From DASRAU01 sp036005805 (GTDB taxonomy: Bacteria; Acidobacteriota; Polarisedimenticolia; Gp22-AA2), in the NCBI GenBank assembly GCA_036005805.1, contig DASYQE010000127.1, forward strand, positions 1 to 34,097: 34,097 bases of DNA. Reading direction: 5' to 3'. Position numbers and translations under genes: made by a program. Shown in pieces: positions 9,229 through 18,707 of this stretch. Below the pieces are notes generated by a model. The model saw nothing but the letters and a program-made list of their open reading frames with translations, was not told the DNA's origin and made no database searches. Within the stretch, counting starts at the first letter, position 1. Every line of letters begins with the position of its first letter.

Positions 9229-9863
9229 GAGGCCGCCCGCCGGGACGCGACAGCCCGCCGCGCCAAAACCGTCACCGCTCCACGGACGCGATCCCCCACC
9301 TGCACCACCGGCTCGACCCCCGGCGGCAGGTGCAGATCGGTGCGCGAGCCGAACTGGATGAGCCCGATGCGCTCGCCGCGCAAAACCGTTTCCCCCGGCT
9401 TCTTGGAGCAGACGATGCGGCGCGCCAGGATCCCCGCGACTTGCGTCACGCCGTAGTCCCCGTCGGCCGCGCGGAGCGCGAGGTGATTGCGCTCGTTCTC
9501 CGAAACGACGCGCCGATCCCAGGCGGGGAGGAAGCGTCCGGGCGTGTAGACCACCGACGTCACGGTGGCGGCGATGGGCGACCGGTTGATGTGGCAGTTG
9601 AACACGGACAGGAAGATCGAGATGCGCGCTCCGTCGGCGCGGCGCTCCACTTCAGTGACGCGGCCGTCCGCCGGCGACACCACGAGGCCCTCCCCGTCCG
9701 GGCTGACGCGGGCGGGATCCCGGAAGAAGAACAGCACGAATCCGGCCGCCGCCAGGAGCGGAACGGCCAGCCACGCTCCCGCCAGCCAGCCGGCGATCAC
9801 CGCGGCGGCGAGCAGAGAGGCGAAGTACGGGAGAGCCTGGACTGCGAACGGCATCGGCTCCAT
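9225..9863 (-). CDS. psd: Phosphatidylserine decarboxylase proenzyme (short, archaetidylserine-type)
   Basis: A 212-residue pyruvoyl-dependent enzyme that converts phosphatidylserine to phosphatidylethanolamine at the inner membrane. An N-terminal hydrophobic hairpin (about residues 8-45) is followed by the conserved SPADGRV and FLSVFNCHINRSP motifs. Near the C-terminus is IQFGSRTDLHLP, whose Gly-Ser pair is the self-cleavage site generating the pyruvoyl group. The length fits the short PSD-A class rather than the roughly 300-residue E. coli type. The frame opens with GTG (9866) directly followed by ATG (9863); I chose the ATG, but either is possible. It overlaps pssA by 4 bases. Confidence 0.93.
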   Translation of the reverse strand: MEPMPFAVQALPYFASLLAAAVIAGWLAGAWLAVPLLAAAGFVLFFFRDPARVSPDGEGLVVSPADGRVTEVERRADGARISIFLSVFNCHINRSPIAATVTSVVYTPGRFLPAWDRRVVSENERNHLALRAADGDYGVTQVAGILARRIVCSKKPGETVLRGERIGLIQFGSRTDLHLPPGVEPVVQVGDRVRGAVTVLARRAVASRRAAS

Positions 9864-9900
9864 CACTCCGGATCGGAACAGGGGGGAAGGCCCCGCCTCC

Positions 9901-9921
9901 GTGGCCGCCCCCAGCGGCCAC
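9901..9921. other. Perfect GC hairpin between ydcH-like gene and psd
   Basis: GTGGCCGC and GCGGCCAC form an 8-base-pair perfect stem with a 5-base loop in the 85-base gap between the ydcH-like gene and psd. No T-run follows on the minus strand, so it is at best a weak terminator, processing site or attenuator. Confidence 0.4.
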
Positions 9922-9948
9922 CGCGGGACCCGTTCGAAACGAAAACGC

Positions 9949-10197
9949 TCAGTGGCGGACGCCGGAGCTGCTCATCTTCTCGATGTGCTCCTGCAGGATG
10001 CGCTCCATCTGGTCCTTGACGTGGAGTTTCTGCTTCTTCAGCGTGATCGTCTCCACCCGTTCGTTGTCCTCGAGGTCGGCCTTCCCCTGGAGCTCCGCGA
10101 GACGCGTCTGGTAACGCGCGTGCTCATCGAGCAGCCGCCGGAACTCCGGATTGCTCTGGGCGAGCTCCCGCCTGAGATCCTCGTGGTTATGCACCAT
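9949..10197 (-). CDS. YdcH/DUF465 family small helical protein
   Basis: An 82-residue, highly charged, predicted all-helical protein matching the YdcH (DUF465) family pattern: an N-terminal helix (EFRRLLDEHARYQTRLAEL) and a second helix (LKKQKLHVKDQMERILQEH). The family is widespread with no established biochemical role. A strong Shine-Dalgarno (AGGGAGG) lies 8 bases before the ATG. It is separated from rimI by 75 bases and from psd by a GC hairpin, so it may be an independently expressed small gene within the run. Confidence 0.85.
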   Translation of the reverse strand: MVHNHEDLRRELAQSNPEFRRLLDEHARYQTRLAELQGKADLEDNERVETITLKKQKLHVKDQMERILQEHIEKMSSSGVRH

Positions 10198-10272
10198 CGT
10201 TCAAACCTCCCTGCGCTGTGGGGTTGCGGGGAAATTGCGGGCGTTTTTCGAAGGCCGACATCTGCGGAAAGT

Positions 10273-10794
10273 CTAGCATCCCGGATCCGACCCTGCAAGC
10301 GGACGCGGGGGCGTCCGGGGAGACGGAAGAGGGCAGGCCATGACCAGCGCATCTTCGTGGGTATCGCTGTAATAACCGCGGCGCCGGCCGATGACCCGGA
10401 ACCCGGCGCGCGTGTACATCCGGAGCGCCGGGGCATTGCTCGGACGCACCTCGAGCGTCGCCTCGACACACCCCTGGGCGCTTCCGAACGCCAGCAGCCC
10501 CTGGAGCAGTCGCGTCCCCACACCCCGTCCGCGCCAGCGGGGGTGGACGGCGAGGTTGTTGATCTTGAGCTCCTGGTCGATGGCCCAGACGCAGCCGAAA
10601 GCGACCAGAGGACCGCGGACGACGCGCGCTCCGATGAGCGTCGCATACGGGTTCTCCGTCATCTCGTGCCGGAAGGACGAGAGACTCCAGGGCGTCGGGA
10701 ACGAGAGATTCTCGATTTCGGAGACTTCCGGAATCTCCTCGAGGCGCAGCGGCTCGATGCGCAGGGCCGGAACGCCCGCCGCTTTGGCGCTCAT
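10273..10794 (-). CDS. rimI: Ribosomal-protein-alanine N-acetyltransferase RimI-like
   Basis: GNAT-family acetyltransferase of 173 residues. RimI acetylates the N-terminal alanine of ribosomal protein S18 in E. coli. Visible are the N-terminal ENLSFPTPWS, the beta-strand INNLAVHPRWRG, the acetyl-CoA loop RGRGVGTRLL (about residues 95-104), the SNAPALRMYTRAGF helix and RRGYYSD, all typical of RimI. The C-terminus carries a Pro-rich tail beyond the domain. The ATG overlaps the tsaB stop by 4 bases, and the tsaB-rimI pairing is common in bacteria and supports the assignment. The exact protein substrate in this organism is unknown. Confidence 0.88.
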   Translation of the reverse strand: MSAKAAGVPALRIEPLRLEEIPEVSEIENLSFPTPWSLSSFRHEMTENPYATLIGARVVRGPLVAFGCVWAIDQELKINNLAVHPRWRGRGVGTRLLQGLLAFGSAQGCVEATLEVRPSNAPALRMYTRAGFRVIGRRRGYYSDTHEDALVMACPLPSPRTPPRPLAGSDPGC

Positions 10795-11450
10795 GACTTC
10801 GGGGGTGGCGGGGTCCCGTCGGAGGGACGGACATAGTTGGGGAGCGGCCCTCCCGGACGGTAGGGAGCTCCGTCGGCAAGGCGGTGCGAAGCCCAGGTGG
10901 CCAGGATCGGCGCGAGCGGGGCCACCGGCGCTTCGGTGAGGCGATCCGGCGCCGCGGCGACGACACGAGCGGCCCCGTCCCCCGCCACGAAGACCCCGCC
11001 ATCGAGCGCCTCGATCAGGCGGGCCGGCGCAAGTGCGGCGTCCTCGCTCAGCCGCTCGACACCCTCCCCCGTCACCCGGAAGCGCGCGGCGTACACCTCG
11101 CCGCGGCCGGCTTCGATGGCGGCGCAGACGAGCGAGCCCGGAGGAGCGCTCGCGGCGCGCGCCAGCAGCTCCAGCGAGGAGAGGCCGTCCACGGGGATGC
11201 CCAGCGAGTAACCGAGGCCCTTGGCGGTGGCCAGGCCGACCCGCACTCCCGTGAAGGAGCCGGGGCCGAGCGCGACGGCAATCGCGGCGAGATCCTTCGG
11301 GCCCGCTCCGGCCGAGGTGAGAAGCGCATCGATGGCCTCGAGGAGTTCGGGCGCGTGCCCGCCGCCCGGCTGGAGCAGACGCAGGCTTCCCGCGGGAGCG
11401 AGGGCCACGCTCCCCCGACGGGTCGCCGTGTCAATCCCGAGCCAGAGCAC
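10791..11450 (-). CDS. tsaB: tRNA threonylcarbamoyladenosine biosynthesis protein TsaB
   Basis: TsaB (219 residues) is the ASKHA-fold partner of TsaD in making the t6A37 tRNA modification. The N-terminal LGIDTATRRGSVAL nucleotide-fold motif, the HAPELLEAIDALL helix, IAVALGPGSFTGVRVGLATAKGL (cited in parts: GPGSFTGVR is the family hallmark, about residues 65-73) and an alanine-rich C-terminal half are all present. Size is typical. It lies 3 bases downstream of the GGDEF-PilZ gene and overlaps rimI by 4 bases, so the tRNA gene appears co-transcribed with c-di-GMP genes. Confidence 0.93.
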   Translation of the reverse strand: MLWLGIDTATRRGSVALAPAGSLRLLQPGGGHAPELLEAIDALLTSAGAGPKDLAAIAVALGPGSFTGVRVGLATAKGLGYSLGIPVDGLSSLELLARAASAPPGSLVCAAIEAGRGEVYAARFRVTGEGVERLSEDAALAPARLIEALDGGVFVAGDGAARVVAAAPDRLTEAPVAPLAPILATWASHRLADGAPYRPGGPLPNYVRPSDGTPPPPKS

Positions 11451-11453
11451 TCC

Positions 11454-12647
11454 TCACGCCGCGGCGCCGGTGCGTCGCAGGAACTCCAGGATGGCGCTTT
11501 CCTGGTGCTCCCATTCCACGAGGAAGGCGGCCCCCACCTCGAAGCTCCCGGGCCGTTCCTCGATCGACTCGACCCGCACCACGCGGGCGGGCAGGGTCAG
11601 CTTCGCGCCACGCCGTTCATCCTCGCACACGATGCTCAGATCGACCCCGATGGCATAGGGCACGGCGCTGTCGAAGAGCAGACCCCCGTGGCTGATGTTG
11701 CGAGCCCGCCCCTGGGCCTGCGGCGCCTCGGGGTGGGCCGCCGGGGCGACCTCGAGACGCACCGGGCCGGACTTGAGATCGAAGCGGATGAACTGGCGGC
11801 GCTCACGGTAATAGACGCTGACGCCGTTCCCTCCGCGCGCCTTCGCGAGGTGGAGCGCTTCCTCGGCCCTCTCGACCAGGCGATCGGCCGTCGTCGCGTC
11901 TTCGGGATAGCGGGCCACGCCCACGCTCGCGGTCAGCCGGATCGGCCGGCCGTCCACTCCGCGCCGCAGGCCGTGCCGCTCGATCTCGCGGCGGATCCGC
12001 TCCGCCACGAGGAAGGCGCCCATGCGCTCGGTCTCGGGAAGGATCACGCCGAACTCCTCTCCCGCGAGCCGGGCGGCGATGTCGATGTCCCGGATCTTGT
12101 TCTGCACCAGGATGGCCACCTCGCGCAGCACGATGCCTCCGACGAGCTCTCCGTGGCGCTCGTTCAGCTCGCGGAAATCGTCGAGGTCGAGGTAGAGGAC
12201 GCTGAGCCCGAGGTCGTAGCGCCGGGCGCGCCGCGTCTCCGCCTGGAGGGTGGCCAGGAACGCGGAAGCGTTGGGGAGGCCGGTGACGCGATCGACGCTC
12301 GCTCCCGGCTCGGCTCTCTCGCTCATCGCGAGGTCGATGAGCCGGGGCCCCGTCAGCGCCCGGTTCAGGTTGAGAAAATAGTCCAGCACCGCGACCCGCA
12401 GGGCGATCGGCCGCTGCAGCGTCCCGCCGAGCACCCGGCGATGCGCCAGGATCGCCTCCCAGTGCCGCCGGGCCTCCGTTTCCTCGAACGACATCCCGGT
12501 CAACGCCAGGAGCAGGGCGGCGGTGGCGGCAATCCCCTCTTCGCTGCGAATCTGATCGAGCCGGCGCAGGACGCGCTCCTCGTTGTGGGCGTCTTCCTGC
12601 AGCGCCTGCAGCAGTTCCTCGCGGTAGCGCCCGAGCGTCGGCGTCAT
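11454..12647 (-). CDS. Diguanylate cyclase with C-terminal PilZ domain (GGDEF-PilZ)
   Basis: A 397-residue cytosolic protein predicted to make and bind cyclic di-GMP. An all-helical N-terminal region (1-115) precedes a GGDEF domain starting at DRVTGLPN. It has the metal site LDLDDF (about 153-158) and active-site AGEEF (195-199), an accepted variant of GGEEF. An intact inhibitory site RDID (186-189) sits exactly five residues before it. A PilZ domain follows with RQFIR (284-288) and NISHGG (317-322), both parts of the c-di-GMP-binding signature (RxxxR and [DN]xSxxG). Synthesis and sensing are thus in one chain, with likely product inhibition. Its ATG overlaps the stop of the upstream paralogue by one base (TGATG). 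Confidence 0.9.
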   Translation of the reverse strand: MTPTLGRYREELLQALQEDAHNEERVLRRLDQIRSEEGIAATAALLLALTGMSFEETEARRHWEAILAHRRVLGGTLQRPIALRVAVLDYFLNLNRALTGPRLIDLAMSERAEPGASVDRVTGLPNASAFLATLQAETRRARRYDLGLSVLYLDLDDFRELNERHGELVGGIVLREVAILVQNKIRDIDIAARLAGEEFGVILPETERMGAFLVAERIRREIERHGLRRGVDGRPIRLTASVGVARYPEDATTADRLVERAEEALHLAKARGGNGVSVYYRERRQFIRFDLKSGPVRLEVAPAAHPEAPQAQGRARNISHGGLLFDSAVPYAIGVDLSIVCEDERRGAKLTLPARVVRVESIEERPGSFEVGAAFLVEWEHQESAILEFLRRTGAAA

Positions 12648-13714
12648 CAGGCCGAGCCCTCCTTCGACAGTACGGGCAGCCCGGCGAGCAACGCAACCAG
12701 ATCGGAGGAGACCTCCTCCCCGTCGAGGAGCAATACCGCCGTGTCCGCGTCGAGCCCGGGCTCGCGCCGCAGGACCCGACCGTGGACCTGCGCCGCTCCC
12801 CCCCGGGGAGCCGGCCCGGTCAGCTCGATGGACAGGGAGTCCCCTTCGCTCAGCCCCGCCTCACCGCGCAGGCGCACTCCGGAGGCGGACAGATCGACAA
12901 TCTCGACCGGACGCTCCGGAAGGGGCGAGGCGATCCGGGCGCGGAGTTCGGCGCCTGAAGCGCGCCGGTGGCGGCGGCGCTCCGGAGCCGCGGCCCGGAC
13001 GGCGCGGCCGCCGCTCCGGGCGAGTCGCAGTGCCCGCAGCGCGGCGGCGGCCAGGCTCTCGATGCCGGGTTCCTCCGGCCGGCTCTCAGCGAGGCCCGCG
13101 CACCACTCGGTTCCCGAGGCCCGGGCGGCCACGTCCAGCAGCCGGGCTGCGGCCCGCTCGCCGGCCGGCCGGCCGATGGAGGGAAAGATCACGCCGAAAC
13201 CGCTGGGCACCAGGCGCGCCACCACGTCCACGTCCCGGCGCGCGCGATGGAGCGCCGTGGCGGCGGCCTCGATCGACAACTCCTCCACCGGATCGCGCGG
13301 CGCGAGCAGGGCCAGCACCAGGGGCCGCCCGGTCCGTTCCGCGCGGCGCAGCTCCGCGTCGAGCCGGTCCTCGAACGGAGCCTCGGCGGGAGCGAGGCCC
13401 GCCCCGGACGCGGCCGCCGGGCGACGTCCGCCCGACGCCTCTCTCACCCCCAGGTGATCGACCGCCGCGACCAGGAAGCCCGGATCGCGCCCGAGGCGCG
13501 CTTCCAGCAGGCCGCGATGAGTCTCGATCGCCCGGAGCGCTTCGCGCGCCTCCGCCTCGGTGCGCGGCCGGCCCGAGACGAACCCGAGGCAGGCCTGGAA
13601 GGGAGCAGCGCCGTGATCCCGGCCCGCCTGCTCGAGCGCCTCGGCGAGACTTTCGCCGCGCAGCTCGGGTCGGCCCAGGAGATCGTGGATCCGGTTGAGG
13701 AGGGTCCGGGTCAT
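12647..13714 (-). CDS. Degenerate GGDEF plus PilZ protein (probable c-di-GMP receptor)
   Basis: A paralogue of the downstream GGDEF-PilZ gene, about 355 residues from ATG 13714. The GGDEF-like domain has lost its catalytic motif: the aligned residues are VPSGF (169-173) where the paralogue has AGEEF. The inhibitory-site pattern RDVD (160-163) is retained at the same five-residue distance. The C-terminal PilZ domain has an Arg-rich RRRHRRAS stretch and DLSASG (a match to [DN]xSxxG). This predicts no cyclase activity but possible c-di-GMP binding at two sites. The longer frame (to 13783) is rejected because a good promoter ends at 13754 and would overlap it; ATG 13744 would be nearly leaderless. 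The shadow of Ala/Arg-rich composition makes domain edges approximate. Confidence 0.82.
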   Translation of the reverse strand: MTRTLLNRIHDLLGRPELRGESLAEALEQAGRDHGAAPFQACLGFVSGRPRTEAEAREALRAIETHRGLLEARLGRDPGFLVAAVDHLGVREASGGRRPAAASGAGLAPAEAPFEDRLDAELRRAERTGRPLVLALLAPRDPVEELSIEAAATALHRARRDVDVVARLVPSGFGVIFPSIGRPAGERAAARLLDVAARASGTEWCAGLAESRPEEPGIESLAAAALRALRLARSGGRAVRAAAPERRRHRRASGAELRARIASPLPERPVEIVDLSASGVRLRGEAGLSEGDSLSIELTGPAPRGGAAQVHGRVLRREPGLDADTAVLLLDGEEVSSDLVALLAGLPVLSKEGSA

Positions 13715-13753
13715 GGCGCGCTCGCGCGGTGGTTTCCCGCGCATCGCGGCCGG

Positions 13754-13783
13754 AGAATAACGGCCGCCGCGCGGCACTGTCAA
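13754..13783 (-). promoter_or_regulatory. Predicted sigma-70 promoter of the GGDEF/tsaB operon
   Basis: On the minus strand TTGACA (13783-13778), an 18-base spacer and TATTCT (13759-13754) form a good sigma-70-type promoter. Predicted transcription start is near 13747, giving a leader of about 33 bases to ATG 13714. It is divergent to the prkA promoter, about 55 bases away. Confidence 0.6.
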
Positions 13784-13838
13784 CGGCCGCGCCTCATCGA
13801 TCGGAGCGCGACCTCGCGGAGAAAATCGTGATCCGTTT

Positions 13839-13867
13839 TTGACAAATCCTTGACTCGACCCTATATT
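13839..13867 (+). promoter_or_regulatory. Near-consensus sigma-70 promoter of the prkA operon
   Basis: TTGACA (13839-13844), a 17-base spacer and TATATT (13862-13867) lie in an AT-rich island. The predicted start is about 13874, followed by GAGG and ATG at 13899. A second TTGACT at 13850 is too close to the same -10 to be its partner. PrkA operons in enterobacteria depend on stress factors, so a housekeeping-type element here is notable. Confidence 0.75.
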
Positions 13868-13898
13868 GGCTGACGCGTTTGAATGCGCCGAGGAAACG

Positions 13899-16043
<2,145 letters not shown>

Positions 16044-16062
16044 CGGAGGCGCCACGGCGCCG

Positions 16063-16094
16063 CCGCGTCCCGCCTGAGGGGCCGGCGGACGCGG
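16063..16094. other. Intercistronic hairpin between prkA and yeaH
   Basis: CCGCGTCC (16063-16070) and GGACGCGG (16087-16094) are perfect 8-base inverted repeats. With one bulged C, a further GCC/GGC extends the stem to 11 pairs around a 9-base loop. It sits 20 bases after the prkA stop and 20 before the yeaH start, with no T-run. It may protect the prkA message or set the expression ratio of prkA to the downstream genes. Confidence 0.5.
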
Positions 16095-16113
16095 AGGCGA
16101 TCGGGACGCCGGC

Positions 16114-17220
16114 ATGATTCTCCGCATCGACCAGGATCACAACCGCTTCCGCCAGATTGTCCGCGGGCGCATCAAGCAGGACCTGAAGCGCTACATCAGC
16201 AGCGGTGAGCTGATCGGCCGTCGCGGCAAGGACCTCATCTCCATTCCCCTGCCCCAGATCCACATCCCCCAGTTCATCTACGGCAAGAAGCAGCAGGGGG
16301 GGGTGGGCCAGGGAGACGGCGCCGTCGGGACCGTGTTGGGGCCCGGGGAGAAGGAGGGAGGAAGCCAGGGGGCCGGCGACCAGCCGGCCGAGCACCTCCT
16401 GGAGGTGGACGTCTCCCTCGACGAGCTGGCGGAGATGCTCGGCGAAGAGCTCGAGCTGCCGGCGATCCAGCCGAAGGGCCGGAAGAACATCGTCGCGGCG
16501 CGCGACCGGTACGTCGGGATCTCCCGCTACGGACCGGAGGGCCTGCGCCACTTCAAGCGGACCTACAAGGAGACCCTGAAGCGCACCATCCGCAGCGGGA
16601 ACTGGCGGCCCGAGCATCCCCTGCTCATGCCGATCCGGCAGGACAAGCGCTACCGATCCTGGAAGAGCGCCCTGCTGCCGCAGGCGAACGCGGCCATCCT
16701 TTACATGATGGATGTGAGCGGCTCGATGGGTGAGGAGCAGAAGGAGATCGTCCGGATCGAATCCTTCTGGATCGACACCTGGCTGCGCCATCACTACAAG
16801 GGTGTCGAGATCCGCTACATCATCCACGACGCCGAGGCGCGCGAGGTCGATCGCGAGACCTTCTACCACACGCGTGAATCGGGGGGGACGGTGATCTCCG
16901 CCGCCTACCGCCTGGCGGCGCGGCTGATCGAGCAGGACTACCCGGCCGACGAGTGGAACGTGTATGGCTTCCACTTCAGCGACGGCGACAACTGGTCGCA
17001 GGGAGACACCGAGGAGTGCGTCGGGCTCCTCAAGACGCAGCTCCTCCCCCGGGTCAACCAGTTCAGCTACGGCCAGGTGGAGAGCCCTTACGGCACCGGA
17101 CAGTTCCTGGTGGACCTGAAGGAGGCGCTCGGAAGCGATGAGCGCATCGCCCTGTCGAAGATCGAGAACAAGGACGGCATCTACCAGTCGATCCGCGAGT
17201 TCCTGGGGCGAGGACGCTGA
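16114..17220 (+). CDS. yeaH: YeaH/YhbH family protein (DUF444, von Willebrand A-like)
   Basis: DUF444 protein of 368 residues, the standard partner of PrkA. The N-terminal IDQDHNRFRQIVRGRIK and IPLPQIHIPQF are family hallmarks. A Gly/Gln-rich linker (about 58-92) leads to a C-terminal von Willebrand A-like domain with MIDAS motif DVSGS (200-204) and the later YGFHFSDGDNW. Biochemical role is unknown; in enterobacteria yeaG and yeaH are co-expressed and work together under starvation. Start ATG 16114 has only a weak ribosome site (GGGA). It ends in TGATG, overlapping the spoVR start by one base. Confidence 0.94.
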   Translation: MILRIDQDHNRFRQIVRGRIKQDLKRYISSGELIGRRGKDLISIPLPQIHIPQFIYGKKQQGGVGQGDGAVGTVLGPGEKEGGSQGAGDQPAEHLLEVDVSLDELAEMLGEELELPAIQPKGRKNIVAARDRYVGISRYGPEGLRHFKRTYKETLKRTIRSGNWRPEHPLLMPIRQDKRYRSWKSALLPQANAAILYMMDVSGSMGEEQKEIVRIESFWIDTWLRHHYKGVEIRYIIHDAEAREVDRETFYHTRESGGTVISAAYRLAARLIEQDYPADEWNVYGFHFSDGDNWSQGDTEECVGLLKTQLLPRVNQFSYGQVESPYGTGQFLVDLKEALGSDERIALSKIENKDGIYQSIREFLGRGR

Positions 17221-18707
17221 TGAGCCGCCTGCCGCCCGACCTGGCGAAGCTCCAGGAGATCATCGAGGGGCACGCCCGCGCCTACGGCCTCGACTTCTTC
17301 CCGGTCGTCTTCGAGATCCTCGACTACCGCATGCTGAACCAGGTGGCGTCCTACGGCGGGTTCCCGACGCGTTACCCGCACTGGCGGTTCGGCATGGAGT
17401 ACGAGCACCTCTCGAAATCCTACTCGTACGGTCTGTCGAAGATTTACGAGATGGTGATCAACAACGACCCCTGCTACGCCTACCTGCTCGAGTGCAATGC
17501 CACGGTCGACCAGAAGCTGGTCATGGGGCACGTCTACGCCCACTGCGACTTCTTCAAGAACAACCTGGCCTTCAGCCGCACCAACCGCAAGATGATGGAC
17601 GACATGGCGAACCACGGCACGCGCATCCGCCGGGCCATGGACCGCCATGGTGTCGAGAAAGTGGAGTCGTTCGTCGACCTGGCGCTGTCGCTCGACAACC
17701 TGATCGACCCCCACGCCCCCTTCATCGTCCGCGATCGCCCGGATGTGAGCGAGGAACCGTCGCGCCCCATCGCCCAGCGGATGCAGAGCAAGTCGTACAT
17801 GTCCGACTTCATCAACCCGCCCCACCTCATCGCCGCCGAGCAGAAGCGGCTGGAGGCGGAGGCGGCGTCGCGCCGGCGCAAGTTCCCGGCCCAGGAGGTC
17901 CGGGACGTCCTGCGGTTCCTCATCGAGCACGCCCCGATGGAGAACTGGCAGCGGGACGTCCTTGCCATCGTGCGCGACGAGGCCTATTACTTCGCTCCGC
18001 AGGCGCAGACCAAGATCATGAACGAGGGGTGGGCCACCTACTGGCACTCGAAGATGATGACCGAGAAGATGCTCACCGACAGCGAGCTCATCGATTACGC
18101 CGATCACCATTCCGGAACTCTCGGCGGGCGGGGGCGGCTCAACCCGTACAAGCTGGGGGTCGAGCTGTACCGCGACATCGAGGATCGCTGGAACCGCGGG
18201 CGCTTCGGCAAGGAGTACGACGAGTGTGACGACCTGCGCGAGCGGGCCCGCTGGGACCGCAAGCTCGGGCTGGGACGCGACAAGATCTTCGAGGTCCGCC
18301 GCGTCTGCACCGATGTCACCTTCATCGACGACTACCTGACCGAGGAGTTCTGCCGGGAGCAGAAGCTCTTCAACTTCGATCACAACCCGAAGACCGGGAT
18401 GTACCAGATCAGCGACCGCGAGTTCCGCAAGGTGAAGCAGCGCCTGCTGATGCAGCTCACCAACCAGGGGCAGCCCATCATCCAGGTCGCGGACGCCAAC
18501 CACCGCAACCGGGGGGAGCTCCTGCTGCGCCACGTGTACGACGGAGTCGAGCTGAAGCACGACTACGCGCGCGAGACCCTCCGCAACCTGCATCGCATCT
18601 GGGGCCGCCCGGTCGCGCTGCTGACGGTCGTGGACGAGAAGAGCCGCATCGTCTCCTTCGACGGCGAGGATTTCGAAGAGAAGGACAGCGCGGACAAGGT
18701 CGCCTGA
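17220..18707 (+). CDS. spoVR: SpoVR family protein
   Basis: A 495-residue SpoVR (YcgB) family protein. The family is needed for the spore cortex in Bacillus but is widespread in non-sporulating bacteria next to prkA and yeaH; its chemistry is not known. Recognisable segments include YGLDFFPVVFEILDY, YPHWRFGMEYE, GHVYAHCDFFKNN, and the long conserved NEGWATYWHSKMM, plus histidine and acidic residues that could bind a metal (HVYAHCDF, NEGWATYWH). Length is typical. It overlaps yeaH upstream and the MinD-like gene downstream by one base each (TGATG), indicating translational coupling of three consecutive genes. Confidence 0.95.
   Translation: MSRLPPDLAKLQEIIEGHARAYGLDFFPVVFEILDYRMLNQVASYGGFPTRYPHWRFGMEYEHLSKSYSYGLSKIYEMVINNDPCYAYLLECNATVDQKLVMGHVYAHCDFFKNNLAFSRTNRKMMDDMANHGTRIRRAMDRHGVEKVESFVDLALSLDNLIDPHAPFIVRDRPDVSEEPSRPIAQRMQSKSYMSDFINPPHLIAAEQKRLEAEAASRRRKFPAQEVRDVLRFLIEHAPMENWQRDVLAIVRDEAYYFAPQAQTKIMNEGWATYWHSKMMTEKMLTDSELIDYADHHSGTLGGRGRLNPYKLGVELYRDIEDRWNRGRFGKEYDECDDLRERARWDRKLGLGRDKIFEVRRVCTDVTFIDDYLTEEFCREQKLFNFDHNPKTGMYQISDREFRKVKQRLLMQLTNQGQPIIQVADANHRNRGELLLRHVYDGVELKHDYARETLRNLHRIWGRPVALLTVVDEKSRIVSFDGEDFEEKDSADKVA

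Noticed and set aside
11454..13714. The two GGDEF-PilZ genes as one frameshifted gene
   Set aside because: Each has its own complete N-terminal, GGDEF-like and PilZ region and they meet in a clean TGATG overlap, so they are paralogues.
13715..13783. Longer N-terminus for the degenerate GGDEF-PilZ protein
   Set aside because: Starts at 13783 would lie within the predicted promoter; ATG 13714 gives a normal leader.
13866..13898. TTG start 33 bases upstream for prkA
   Set aside because: It overlaps the -10 box of the promoter, and the ATG at 13899 has a well-spaced GAGG.
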